From: Ifrita kowaldi | Lineage: Eukaryota > Chordata > Aves > Passeriformes > Cinclosomatidae | Assembly (NCBI GenBank): GCA_013398055.1 | Contig: VZRS01005498.1 | Location: forward strand, 310,001 to 374,000 | Length of the DNA: 64,000 nucleotides | Direction: 5' to 3' | Shown: piece after piece, positions 12,201 through 23,110 of the stretch | Position numbering within the stretch: the first letter of the stretch is position 1 | How the letters are laid out: each line of letters opens with the position of its first letter | Notes under the pieces: generated by a model | What the model was told of the DNA's origin: nothing | Seen by the model: only the letters and a program-made list of their open reading frames with translations | The model's database searches: none | Position numbers and translations under genes: made by a program

Positions 12201-14789
12201 GACAAGTGTAGTTTAGCTTAAATAATGTAGAATAATACTTCAGAGTATGCTAGCAAATGTTCTCCAGTATGTATTGTGAAATTAATGAGGTTGTGGTAAT
12301 ATGAGATCTCACTACCACACTTTGCCATTAAATGTTTGCTGAAAAGTAGGACAGGGCACAATTCTTTATGGTGGCTGACTCATGAAGAAGTCTGGTTAGT
12401 CTGCTAGGAATCTGCATTATTCTGCCAGACTTCAGTGTAAATAGGTGTTAACTCCCTCATGTTGAATACTACAGTTATGTACAAAATGTTTAAATCTGCC
12501 TTTTCTTTATCATGATTTCAATGTTTATGTTTTTTGCAGAATATTATGCTTAAGTTAGTAGTAGTATTTAAATTGTCTTGGAAACCAGAAGAATTGGTAG
12601 ACAAAAAGAAAAGCTTATATAACCGTGCTGCTTTTGTTTCTCATAATTTCCCAGAGTATCTGCAGGAATTTCACCATGTTTTACTGCCATGCCTAGGTCA
12701 GAAAGATGGACTTTTTCTCAATTTCAGTCAATGTAGAGATCTGGGATAAGATCCTTAACTTTACTTTTTCAGTACTTACATGGAACTATCCATTGTGTCA
12801 CTGTGTGATGCTGAAAAAAAAAAGGCAATTTAATTTTTTTTCTTTTTTCCTTTTTATTTTTTCTTTTCTGTACTGAGCCATCCTTGCTGCTTGCAGAAAA
12901 TAAGATGTATAATTTATGTTCATTTCCCAGAAGACTGACAATTTTGTCCTAAAAGCCTGTAGGGACTCTAATACTCCAGAGTCAGCACTCCAAAGACTAG
13001 TAACATAAAGCAGCACTCCACTGCAGACAAACTAATCCTCCAACAATGTTTCATTCAATCAAAAAATGCTGCAGATTGGAGGTGTTATTGCGTGCCTGTG
13101 TTTTCAAGAGATTATTGTGAATGAACCGTATTTTCCACTGAATAGTAACAGCAAAACAGCTTACCCATCTAAATGTTTCCCATGATAATTTTGCCCTAAA
13201 TGAGCAAAGATTGGGAAACAAGCAATTTTTTGTTTTAACCTTTCTCCCTCTGAGTATGCAAACAAAAGCTGTTTTGAAAAAAAAATAATTTGTGGTTTAA
13301 ATTCCTGAAGTGAAATTTATTTTATATTATGTGGTACCTGTTTTCATCTTTGACTAAATATGAAAAAAATTACTGAGAAATCTTGTTAGAACGCATTTGA
13401 ATTTATTTTGCCACAGATATGTCTAGATACTTTCCCCATGTATGTGTTTTGTTTTGCAAAATCAATACCTGGTGGATCTTTTCCAGTACATGCAGTTTTC
13501 TACAAAATTTGCATTAACTAAATGTTCTGCTTTGGACAAAATCTTGTTTCTGATGTCATGATCTTAGTGGAGTGCCCATATCCTGTTCTTCAGATGCTCA
13601 GCTATCTGCTTTTGTGTCTGAAAGCATTCACGTGTGTCCTGATGATAGAGCTGAATATTTAAAAACCAAGATCTGTCTGCAGAAGGAGAGAGTGTGGCTA
13701 AAGCCTCCATGGCTGAGATGACAGGTCAATCCCCAAATTTGCTATTCCCTTCATTAGAGGCTTGAGGTTGATCCAAAGGGGCTCACAAAGGAGGTGAGTG
13801 GCATGGCCTTGTGCGAGTCTTAGGATAGTTTGAAAGTTCCTCAAGTCCTCCCCAAAAAACTCTGGTGAAATGCACAAAGATAAATGATGGTCCAATTGCT
13901 GTTCCTGGTGAATGTGTTTTTTTCATAGCAAAACTCTCAAGTCCCTGCAAAGTTATTTTCATATGTGGAGAGAGGACTCACAGAATTAGCTCAGGGGCCT
14001 GGTTGTGTCCCCCTTTCCAGGCCTGTTTGGGGAAAAATGGGCCTGTTCAGGCCTGGCATGTGTGCCTGCTGTGATGAATATCCAGATGTTGGACTGGGTA
14101 TCTGTCAGCTGCATGCTTTTCCACAGTCCCATAGTTTATTCCTAAAAGAAAAATCCCAACAAGGTAATGAAACCACTTGAACTGTTAATCCAAAACCAGG
14201 GATGGGTCGGTGCCCTGTGAAATCCACATTACCAAGCAATCTAATGACACAGTGACTGCTTTAGTTACGGGCTACTCTTTATTTCTGTTCATGTCTTATT
14301 GCTTCTTAGCAATTAAATGTTCTGGTTTTAAGGCTCAGAGCCAACCTTCACAGAGCAGAGATGAAGTTTCAGCCTAGATTAAGAAGTTTTTTGCTGTGAG
14401 TTGCCATCAGGTACTGCAGCAGTACAAATGGACACTTACAGTTTATTGAACAGGGAACCACTCCACTGATGCACACCATCCCACCTGGCATTTTATATGG
14501 CTGAGATTGAAGATCAGGGGATAAAGGTGTGATCATAATAAAAGCAGTGGGGGTAGGGAAGTGGTGGTGATGGAATGTTTGTACTGGTAATTGTTTTATG
14601 AAGAAAACAAAATGAAAAGGGGGGAGAAGGAAGAAAAGAAAAATTAATCTGTGGGGGGGAGGTGTGTGTATTTATGAACCAAAGCCTTCTTTCCATAAAG
14701 TGAGGGGGAAAAGGGTCTTTTAGCCAAAGGAGGTAATTCCATGCAAACCTCTAAAGGAAAGAGGGTTTTGGAACAATGAAAAAAGGAGG
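9241..14789. other. AT-rich non-coding DNA
   Basis: No gene is supported. Small notable items are a stem-loop CCACGCT (12061-12067) with AGCGTGG (12079-12085), pyrimidine-rich DNA at 12830-12870, and an exon-like interval at 13758-13793 that I rejected. Chance open frames of 60-109 codons occur (for example 10330-10614 minus and 11696-12025 plus) and have no recognisable content. A purine-rich patch lies at 14610-14665. Confidence 0.55.
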
Positions 14790-14790
14790 N
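14790..14790. other. Single ambiguous base (N)
   Basis: An isolated N follows a purine-rich AAAAGGAGG run, suggesting an unresolved base call or a local assembly polishing problem rather than a scaffold gap. Confidence 0.95.
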
Positions 14791-17124
14791 GTCTGTTTCT
14801 TACACTTTAATGATTTTTTTGCTGTTCATAGATAGGGACTGGAACTCCACACTATTAGCCACAAATGGCATTTCGAAATGACTTTTTTTTTTTTTGGGCA
14901 AACCCAAAAGACATTGCTAAGATTTACATTTTCAAATATATGCTGACCTTTTTTTCCTCTTTCTTTTAGTTCATTTGTCATCAGTATGTAATTGAATCAA
15001 TATATTTCCTGATCAACCCAAAGATTGAATAAGGTCATGGGAAGCCATGTGTGGACATTAAAAATCATTATTTTACTCAAAATGAGCAGAGATGGCATAG
15101 ACCATTCAGAGTTCCAAATGAAATTCTATTAGATTCTATTACACTTTTACAATTATAGAGACGTTCCAATATTACAAGGGGAAATGAAGTCATAATAAAA
15201 AAGCCCAGAGGTGTATTACAAAGAAATGGGCATACTATTTTTCTAGTTAAAAACTTGATGAAAGGAGCTCTGCTACTTTTCAGTTGCTGAGATGTGACCT
15301 TGTTCTTAAAAAAAAAAAGAGAAAAAGGCAAGAAAAAAAAATACCAGGAGCCAGTTTTCTTCTAACCATTTACACTTCTTGTTTCACTGCATGTTTCTAA
15401 GGAGTATAGGATGTTTAATCTGATTTCAATTGTAAAAATATTTATAGAAAGATGCAATGAAATAGGTCTGATATATTTAAACACAAATCATTTTAGTGTC
15501 TGATACTGGACACGTAGTTTTGGGGAGCTGCTTGCCCGTTTATGGAAGTTGGAAAAATAGAAGTTTTGGCACATGAGAGCCATGAATATGATAATTTTAT
15601 ATGCTTTCCCTAACTGTTCCTCTTTACTTCATCTCCCCACCCTCACTAAAGTGTTTAGTCAAGCTGCCAATTTTGGATTTGAGGTGAAATTCTAGAATTT
15701 TTTGGGAAACCCAGAATCGGTGTCTGACAGGGAACCATTCCTACATCTCGGGAATGCAGTTGTGCACTGACCTGCGGATAAGGATAAGGTTACTTCACGG
15801 TTTTAAAGGCACAGTCATTGTATGACCAAGGACTTGGTATTCCATGGAGAAGAGTGGAAGAAAGCAGTTTGTGGAGTTTGAACTCCATCCCAGGTCTGCA
15901 GGAATGGGAGAGGGTTTGTGTGTCATCTTTTTTTCAGGACTCAAGCAGGCTGTTTGCATTAGTTCTACACTTAAACATGGTGGCCTAGGTGATAAGGAGT
16001 TTCTCTACCACTGCATCCAAAGAAATAAGGCAAAGAGTATTGAGACTGTTCAGAGACAAGTTAATTGAAAAATGAAGCAATGAGATGTTGCCCAAGACAC
16101 ACGAGGAATAGAGGAAAATGGTGCGGCATATTCCAATCTCCTAACTACATAACAAAAAGTTACTAAGGAAATACAAAACTGAGGAATGGAGATGCAGAAA
16201 CAGCGTAGATCAAGCACAAGGTTGGAGTCCTACTCCTTCTGTAAGGTTTCTGGACATCTGAGAAAACCAGGGTTGTGCTGGGAAATGCTCTTTGGTGCAT
16301 ATGGGGATGTGTTTGCATACAGAATTCTAGACTGACACAGGGTGCAAAGGTATCTCAGTTTCCATGGGGGCATGAAGAAGGAAACAGGGTCTTCCACACA
16401 ACTTTTCTAGTCTGTAAGTCAGATAGCAACTTTAAAGGCATCTATTAAACCCCAGAATAATGTCTATTACCCACCACAATAAATCAGTCATTTTCAGAAA
16501 TAAACACTGCAGAGATCATCAAGTGGGGTATGTGAAGGGGTAAGATAAGAAGCATAATCTCTTCTTCCCAAGGTTTGGGACACTAGCAGAGCTGCTCTGG
16601 AAGAATTCCTGGTAACTAGATTGCCATTTGTTTCCTTTTTGCACGGTGAAAGGCAGAAGCTGTGATTGAAGACAGAAGTACTTGAAGACCCCCCTGGTAA
16701 TGACAATGAGGGTTGGAGCATTAATCTTCCCTAGTGTTTCCAGTGTTACCTTTGACAATATTCCCTCAGTACCTGAGCTTGTTTCTGCAAGTTATGAAGT
16801 TGTCTAGGGTCCCTCCAGGTACTTTTCAGACAGTTTACTCAGACAAGTCAACAGGCTGTGGATATATTTCCAAAGGTGACTGAGCTGTGCTGCTGGATGA
16901 GTGCATTCTGAGCATGTCTATGACTCAGCCTTTATTTTAAATCATTGCATAAATGGAATGAATTTGTAATTTCAGGACACAGATCACAGGTTTACTTTTG
17001 GCTCTCTTGGAAGCTGCCAAGAAGTCTGTTTAAATGTGCAACAAAGGATAAACTCTCTAATATGCTCCGCTGGTGCCATTAGGGCTTTTCTCCAGACACT
17101 TGTTATGGATGCATTAGAGTAAAT
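14791..17124. other. AT-rich non-coding DNA
   Basis: No gene or recognised repeat is supported. There is a 10-bp near-direct repeat (ATTCTATTAG then ATTCTATTAC) at about 15124-15143, and A/T homopolymers near 14883-14895 and 15307-15340. Open frames at 15844-16068 (plus) and 16494-16758 (minus) are chance sized. Confidence 0.55.
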
Positions 17125-17546
17125 ATCATGGAATCATAGAATGACTTGGGCTGGAAGGGACCTTAGAGAACATCTTGTTACAACCTCACTGCCATGGGCA
17201 GAGACACCTTTCACCAGATGAAGTTGCTCAGAGCTCCATCCAACCTGGCCTTGAATGCTGCCAGGGATGGGGCATCCACAAACTCTCAAGGCAACTTGTT
17301 TCAATGCCTCACCACCCTCACAGAAAAGAATTTCTTCTGTATATCTAACCTAAACCTACTCTCTCAGTCTGAAGCCATTCCCCTTGTCCTATCACCACAT
17401 GCTCCTGTAAAAAGTGCCTCTCCAGCTTTCTAGTAAGTTCCCTTCAGGTGCTGGAAGGCTGCACTTAGGTCACCTTGAAACCTTTTCTTTTCCAGGCTGG
17501 ACAAACCCAATTCTCTCAGCCTTTCCTCATTGGAGAGGTGCTCCAG
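17125..17546 (-). mobile_element. CR1 LINE, 5'-truncated 3' fragment
   Basis: Read on the minus strand, this is a classic CR1 3' segment. It starts near 17546 in the region encoding the C-terminal tail of the CR1 reverse-transcriptase ORF, with recognisable residues corresponding to LSSLEKKR and GDRTRG, and runs through the 3' untranslated part. It ends at about 17125 with ATTCTATGATTCCATGAT, the octamer tail of CR1. The reading frame is broken by several stops and frame changes, so the copy is dead. About 420 bases remain of a full-length element of roughly 4.5 kb; the truncation is typical of CR1. There is no target-site duplication, as expected for this family. Plus-strand open frames at 17194-17433 and 17414-17602 are antisense artefacts of this repeat. 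Confidence 0.95.
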
Positions 17547-20500
17547 TAGGTGTTGTCTTGGTTCTGGATAGCAATCCTGCATCTGCTATTTGGATCTCAT
17601 AAGGGACAAATCTGGTTTTCTTCATTTTTGTTTCCATACAATGTTGATCCTTTTTTCACCTGGGGAAAATACTTCTTAACAGGTTGGGGGTTTTTGACAT
17701 CTTCTCATGGCTTATACAGCTTGGCAGCTTTCAATGAAATAGCTGCAAAACATGCTTTAGCCGTATGAGTGGCTACTGAATATTTGGTAAATGAATGCAA
17801 ATCTGGATTCTTTCATGTCTCTCATGGAAGTAGTAATCCTGAAAATGTATCTTCACTTGTCTTCTTAAAGCATCTTTCTGGGATAAATATATTTTGAACT
17901 GGCATATACCTTACAAGGTCCTGTGCTAGGCCTGTGAAAGGAGTTAGCACAGAATGCAATGAGGAGGAAGAAAAATCTCTTAAAGGATTGTGTGGTCTGT
18001 ACTAAATGAGGCTGAAGTCACCTCCAAAGCAGGAGGCTGATCTTGAATCTTGAGCACAGATTTCTACCTGCTACCTTGAAGTCGTGCAGTGAGATTTGTT
18101 TTAGGCCCGTTGTGTAATGAAAATATGTGCAAGTGTCCTAGCAGCTTTTAAATGGGTAAGTAATAATTGATGAAGCAGTCAATTGCTGGAATGACCTCCC
18201 CACACCCTCCTAGCAGTTACTGAGACATTAAAGTGACAGAGATGGGATCAAGCTAGGAAATGGGAATGTGCATTGCTGTCTTCTCTGGATGATTTCCAGT
18301 CACTGCAACTATTTTGAGCCCAGACTATTGTGCAATAGTTTTGAAAGCAAAAGCCTAATGAAAAACTGAATTTAAATGCCATGACTGTTTAGTGGGCTTT
18401 TTCACCTATAAATACCTACAGTTTTGCCATTATTCTTACCCTCTCTGTTCATTTGTCAGTGCATTTTTTCCACATGGATAAAATAGAAAAAACAATAGGA
18501 AAAATTAGAGCAGTAAGATTTATTTTTTTTTTAGCCAAAACCTTTGTCCAGCTCTATTTAATATTATTCAGTCTTTCCAAATTTTAACCACAATTATTCA
18601 TTTTAGCAGTCACCTTGCAAGAAAACAGGTGAATATTTTGCACTAGTTTCACAGAAGCCAACTGATTTGAAGGGCAAATTTTGCTTTCCTGTCTTGTACT
18701 GCAGAGTACCTGCCCTCCTTCATGAGGAGAGCTATTTGAGTCTGACCTTAAATGATTTGTTGAAAGCCAGAAAAGTAGTCAGTGTTAGAGTGGAGGAATT
18801 TTGGCTTCTAATCCAGAGTTCAAATGACAAAACCATATATCTGATAAAATGAAACTTAAACCTGTGATACTGCATACCATACAGCACATTTAAAATGTAT
18901 TTACTTCCCCACCCCAGGAGCTTCAATAGCTCCAAAATAACTTTTAAAAATAAATTGTTTATTGAAAGATTAAGGGCATTTTATTGACTTTGCAGTTATG
19001 GCCAATTTCACTGCATTTTTGTGACAGTATCTAGTCACAGATAGTCTCTTTGCTACGTGTGATGGTTTTATTATGTGAAAGAAGTCTACCTACTGTTTAT
19101 CCTTCCCTTGCTCTCATCCTCAGAGTCTCCCAAGTTCCCCCAATGCTTTGTGTGTCAAACGAACTCCCTGTCTCAATTCAAATCCCTCCTTAAGAGATGA
19201 CTTCTGTGCAGATTTCCTATAATGATTCCCCCAAGATATCCATACTGATTTGAGACAGAGCTTTCATCTATTGTAGCACGTGTGGTTGATGACACAATTT
19301 CTGAACCTAATACTTCTATGTTCAGAACAGTTTTGAAAAAATCTTTAAGGAAAAAAAATCAAATACTCTTTTCTTCTTTAGCTTGTCTTTTTTTTCACCA
19401 TGCCTCTCCTAGAAAAAAAGCTTATTTCAAAAGCAAGGTAAATGAACAGATCAACTCCTAAATATGCAGAATAAATGTTAATTAGTTCACCAAAATTTTA
19501 AATATGACTATCTTTATTAAAATCCTGTAGTGTCCTCCACATCCAAGTGCACAAAGAGCTCCAGCGAAAGTGAATGCATCTGTAAACCTTTGCACTTTGG
19601 TGACTCTTGCAGCCTTCCTGACCTTTCCTTTCCTGTGTGAGTGGGCTGAGCAAGGACTTGGGATGCTTTTGCAACCAGTGTCTCCCTTATGGAGAACACA
19701 AGGGAGTCTGCCCCTTGTGGGAGGTTCCCAATCTGGGAGTTTCTTTTGTTCAGATTTTTAAAGCTAGAGTTTATTACTGTGCAGAATGGTGCCAGTTCTA
19801 CCTTTGCAGCAGAGCCTTTGCCCAAACATTAAATTAAAATATTGCTTTCCTTTCTTACTTACTTAGTTGATTAATTTTTTTCTTTCCCTCCTCCACTGAC
19901 TTCCATATTATCACAGACAGATTTTTTTTTAAAAAATCAAAATAATATGGGCTGTTCCAGTTTGGTGGACATGGATGCACAATAAGTTGTGAAAGTAAGG
20001 GGTGTGTTGTGTGGTAGTTGCACATATGACTGTATTGAACAGCCTTGTAACACACCTGTAGGCTGCTAATCTCTGCAAATGAGGCAGAATTAGCTGACCT
20101 TTGGTCTGCTCTGGTAAGACAATTAATATGTTCAAGGAGCTTTCTGGTAATGTTCTACATGAAGTCATAGAAAATGAGGTGGGGGAAAAAATACTTGGAA
20201 ATGTTTTTATTCTGTAGTTTCTAAATTGACTTGTGGGGTTCTTTTTTTGAATGTTTATTACATTTGGAGGGGGAAAATTGACCAATAATAGTAGCGATTC
20301 AAAGGGCATTTTCTCCTAGCAGAGACTGGACGGATATTAAATCCCCAGGAGCCAAATAAACTCAAAGGAGTTCTGTAAAATGAGACATTGTTGCAAGGGA
20401 TTTTGTGACTTATGACCCCTGTGTAAGCATGAACCAGCAAGCACACATAAATATAGACTTTGTGGAATTGTGGTAATTTTTAATCATAAGCCTAAAATTC

Positions 20501-21060
20501 TTACAGTATTTCTTCCACTCCTGTTGAAATTTTGACTCATGTCTGTCCTGTGGTTTCTGCTTGGCTTAATGTGCTATAAAGGTGGAGTAATGGCTTTTTA
20601 ATTTCAGTCCAAGAGAAGTTAGCTTTTGACAGGTGGTCTGAAAATATGCAAACCAAAACAGTTTTTCAAAAAAAAAGAAACCCCTTCCCCCTGTATTTGT
20701 TTTGGATCCTTTGAACTGGAACCCCTGAGATAATAGGTGTATCATGGATATAGATCTATAATCCATGACCTTATTACAAGTGATAAATTAATATTTGCAA
20801 ACCTAATTGCCTCACTAATGTGGACCCACACCTGTCCTAACTCGCTACTTCCATTTTTCAAGCTGCCAGTGAAAGCAGCTGATCACCATTCTCTACTTAC
20901 ATAAATCTACATCTAGTGGGCAGAGTGAAGAATAATATCTTACACACCTTAAAAAATGGTGCCATATGACATGTAGACAGAAATAGCTTGGAAAAGAATG
21001 TGGTTTAACCTAAAAGCTTTGACCAGAAAGCTGTTTAACTCCCAGGCTCCACAGATGTAC
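17547..21060. other. AT-rich non-coding DNA
   Basis: No gene is supported. The DNA directly right of the CR1 no longer matches it. A weak exon-like interval at 18105-18155 is discussed separately. TGTGATGGTTTT at about 19059 resembles the first bases of some avian LTRs but nothing else around it does. The minus-strand frame at 19929-20309 (126 codons) has no recognisable domain. Confidence 0.55.
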
Positions 21061-21420
21061 CACCTTGAAGCTAATGGGCTGGGACCAGTATAAATGAGAG
21101 GAGAATCTGGTCACTTGTGTCAAAATACCCAGGACTCTTTTTCTCTTGGGTGCTGGTTTCGCTCCCCTGTACTCCAGTGCTTCTCATCCTTCTCTCTAGC
21201 ATGCTGTCCCACTCAGCCGCAGCCTCTCCGATTCCTGCCTGTGTCTTACTTGGACAAGCTCACACTACCAGTCAGCAGGCACCTGACCAAGTGGCATTTC
21301 CAACAATAAATGCTCCTCTGTCATTTAGCAAGGCATATTTCTGCAGGATCTGCTCCTGTTAGACTTCCTGAGTAAAGCTGAATTAAATCACAGTGTGGCT
21401 TCTGTGTAACCTTTTGGTGA
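21061..21420 (+). promoter_or_regulatory. TATA box and polyadenylation signal pair, possible solo-LTR remnant
   Basis: A good TATAAA sits at 21089-21094 and an AATAAA at 21305-21310, about 215 bases apart. The DNA between is pyrimidine-rich, and a GT-rich segment (TGTGTAACC, TTTTGGTGATG) lies downstream near 21400. This U3-R-U5-like spacing fits a retroviral LTR, and it also fits a chance coincidence. I cannot define TG...CA ends or a target-site duplication. The open frame at 21117-21362 has a signal-peptide-like hydrophobic start, but it opens at GTG, while the ATG frame at 21094 overlaps the TATA box itself, so neither is likely to be translated. Confidence 0.25.
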
Positions 21421-22619
21421 TGCAGCAGGTTTTGTAGTAGTCATATCTGTGGCTTTTTTTTTTTTTCCAGTATGGTCTGCAGTATTGTGGTTGAAGGGAA
21501 CAAACAAATACTTTTCTTGCTGCTTCTCCTCCTGGCCTTTAGTCCAAAAATCCACATTACATTTCTTCTGCATATGGTCTAAGAGCTACTCCTCTACGCA
21601 ATGTTTGTTTTCTCTGATCATCTTTGTACATCAAGTGTTAATCCCACTTTGCACTGGTTTCTCCAATATATTTTATTCTCCTAAGTAGAACTAAGTGTCC
21701 ACTATGCATATTGGTCCCAGTGCACAGGTGTTGGGAACAAAGTGATGAATGGGAATATATTGATTAGGAAACTCGGCTCTAATTTCTCAAATGTCACTGA
21801 ATAAGAGATTATTCTCACGTGAAGCAGGATTGTCTAGTTTGAGTACTTCTAGGATTCTTCTGAAATCCCAGCCTTCTGTTTCAGAAATTATTGGTGGATT
21901 ATTAGTAAAAGAGCAGGGTAGAATGTCTTCAGTATCTTCAGGCTTCCTTCTCAAAACCAAACATGGAAGACTTAAAAACAAACAAACAAACATAACTAGA
22001 CAAACTCCCTTTCTTCTTTTCCTGTTTCCCCCCCACCCTCCACCCCTCCAAGAGAGCCCGAAACCCCCACAGAACCACCTTCTGCAATATTTCAGCCTTG
22101 TCCTATGGTCCTTAAAAATTGAAATGTCCTTAGAAAATCACAGCAGATATGAAATTAGATTTTGTTTGGAAATCAAGTGCAGGGTCATAGTGAAGAGAGT
22201 AGGGAACTGAATGAGAATTTCCTTAAAGAAAGTGAGTATACTTCCAGAGGCATATCATGGGCTGATTTAAAATCTGATGTTGACGAAGAGAATAAGATGT
22301 GGAAAGTCAGAGCAAGACCGTTAGAATCCTGTGTGTAAAAGCCACAGGTGATTCTTAATAGGCAGCAAATTAGCAGAAGGATAGACATTGCCATTTTTGT
22401 GGCGATAGCAATGCTTTCAGTTTTTTAGCAAGTTTTTAACTTAAAAAAATGAACCGAAGAGAAATGCAAAGAATAGGAAGGTAATTGTGAATTAGGAGCC
22501 AAATTATGCCAGGCACAATTGAATAAGTTCTGACTTTTCATACTGACAGACATGTATATTAATAGTTGGCACTTATTGAACCAAATATGAATATTCATCT
22601 TCATTTATATTTCAAGGCC
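21421..22619. other. Non-coding DNA with a chance 139-codon ORF
   Basis: The ATG frame at 21791-22210 (plus) spans 139 codons but includes an AAAC-type simple run near 21978-21992 and a C-rich tract at 22027-22050. It has no recognisable domain and is overlapped by an antisense open frame at 21787-21993. I treat it as chance. Confidence 0.5.
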
Positions 22620-23110
22620 TTTCATTCCTCAAGGACCACAGTGCTTTTGACCAATTTTCATCCACATTACTAAAATGACAGCTTTCACTCCTGGGCCCTG
22701 ACAGAGGTCTGCAGAATTCATTGGAGGTCCTGGGAGGAGGGAACCAGCTCCCGCTCCCAGCTGTCCACAAACACTCATTAAGAGAGGCAAATATCCAGCA
22801 GAATCTCTGTGAGAATTTTTAATCACGCAAAGGCTCTGCTAATTAGGTAGCTGATGGGGCATAGAGAGCACAAGGACGAATTCTTTAAACAAAGGACTAG
22901 AAACTTTAAGAGCTTTAATTACTTGGGCACAGAGTTCATTTCAGAACTTGGGAGCAAATTATTCTAATAACAATAAGACCAAGTAGCGGGCCATATTAGT
23001 GAGAACTGTGTGGAAAAGTTCAATCTTCTTGGGCTGTCACAGCTGTGATTAGAGCGTATTGGAAACTGAGGGGGCTATAAAGGTATTAATAATAAACTTT
23101 ATTGTGAACT
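22620..23110. promoter_or_regulatory. Candidate conserved non-coding element
   Basis: The block mixes homeodomain-type cores (CTAATTAGG near 22840, TTTAATTACTTGG near 22915, TATTAATAATAAAC near 23083), an AAACAAAGG SOX/TCF-like site near 22889, and retained CpGs (ATCACGC, GGACGAA, GTAGCGGG, GAGCGTA). Stop codons break all frames. This composition resembles vertebrate developmental enhancers. Conservation itself could not be tested. Confidence 0.35.

Noticed and set aside
13758..13793. 36-nt exon-like interval with a GTGAGT donor
   Set aside because: Acceptor context is modest, the interval is very short, and several such intervals are expected by chance. The surrounding block shows no enhancer-like or coding features.
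17194..17602. Plus-strand ORFs of 79 and 62 codons
   Set aside because: They lie antisense in the CR1 fragment and are shadows of that repeat.
19058..19140. TGTGATGGTTTT as an LTR start
   Set aside because: Twelve bases alone are not diagnostic. No TATA box, AATAAA or terminal CA at suitable distances was found.
21117..21362. 81-codon ORF with signal-peptide-like start
   Set aside because: It starts at GTG, not ATG. The hydrophobicity comes from a pyrimidine-rich stretch, and the nearest ATG frame overlaps the TATA box.
21791..22210. 139-codon ATG ORF on the plus strand
   Set aside because: It includes a simple AAAC tract and a C-rich tract, has an antisense open frame opposite, and matches no known family. 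The size is compatible with chance in 64 kb.
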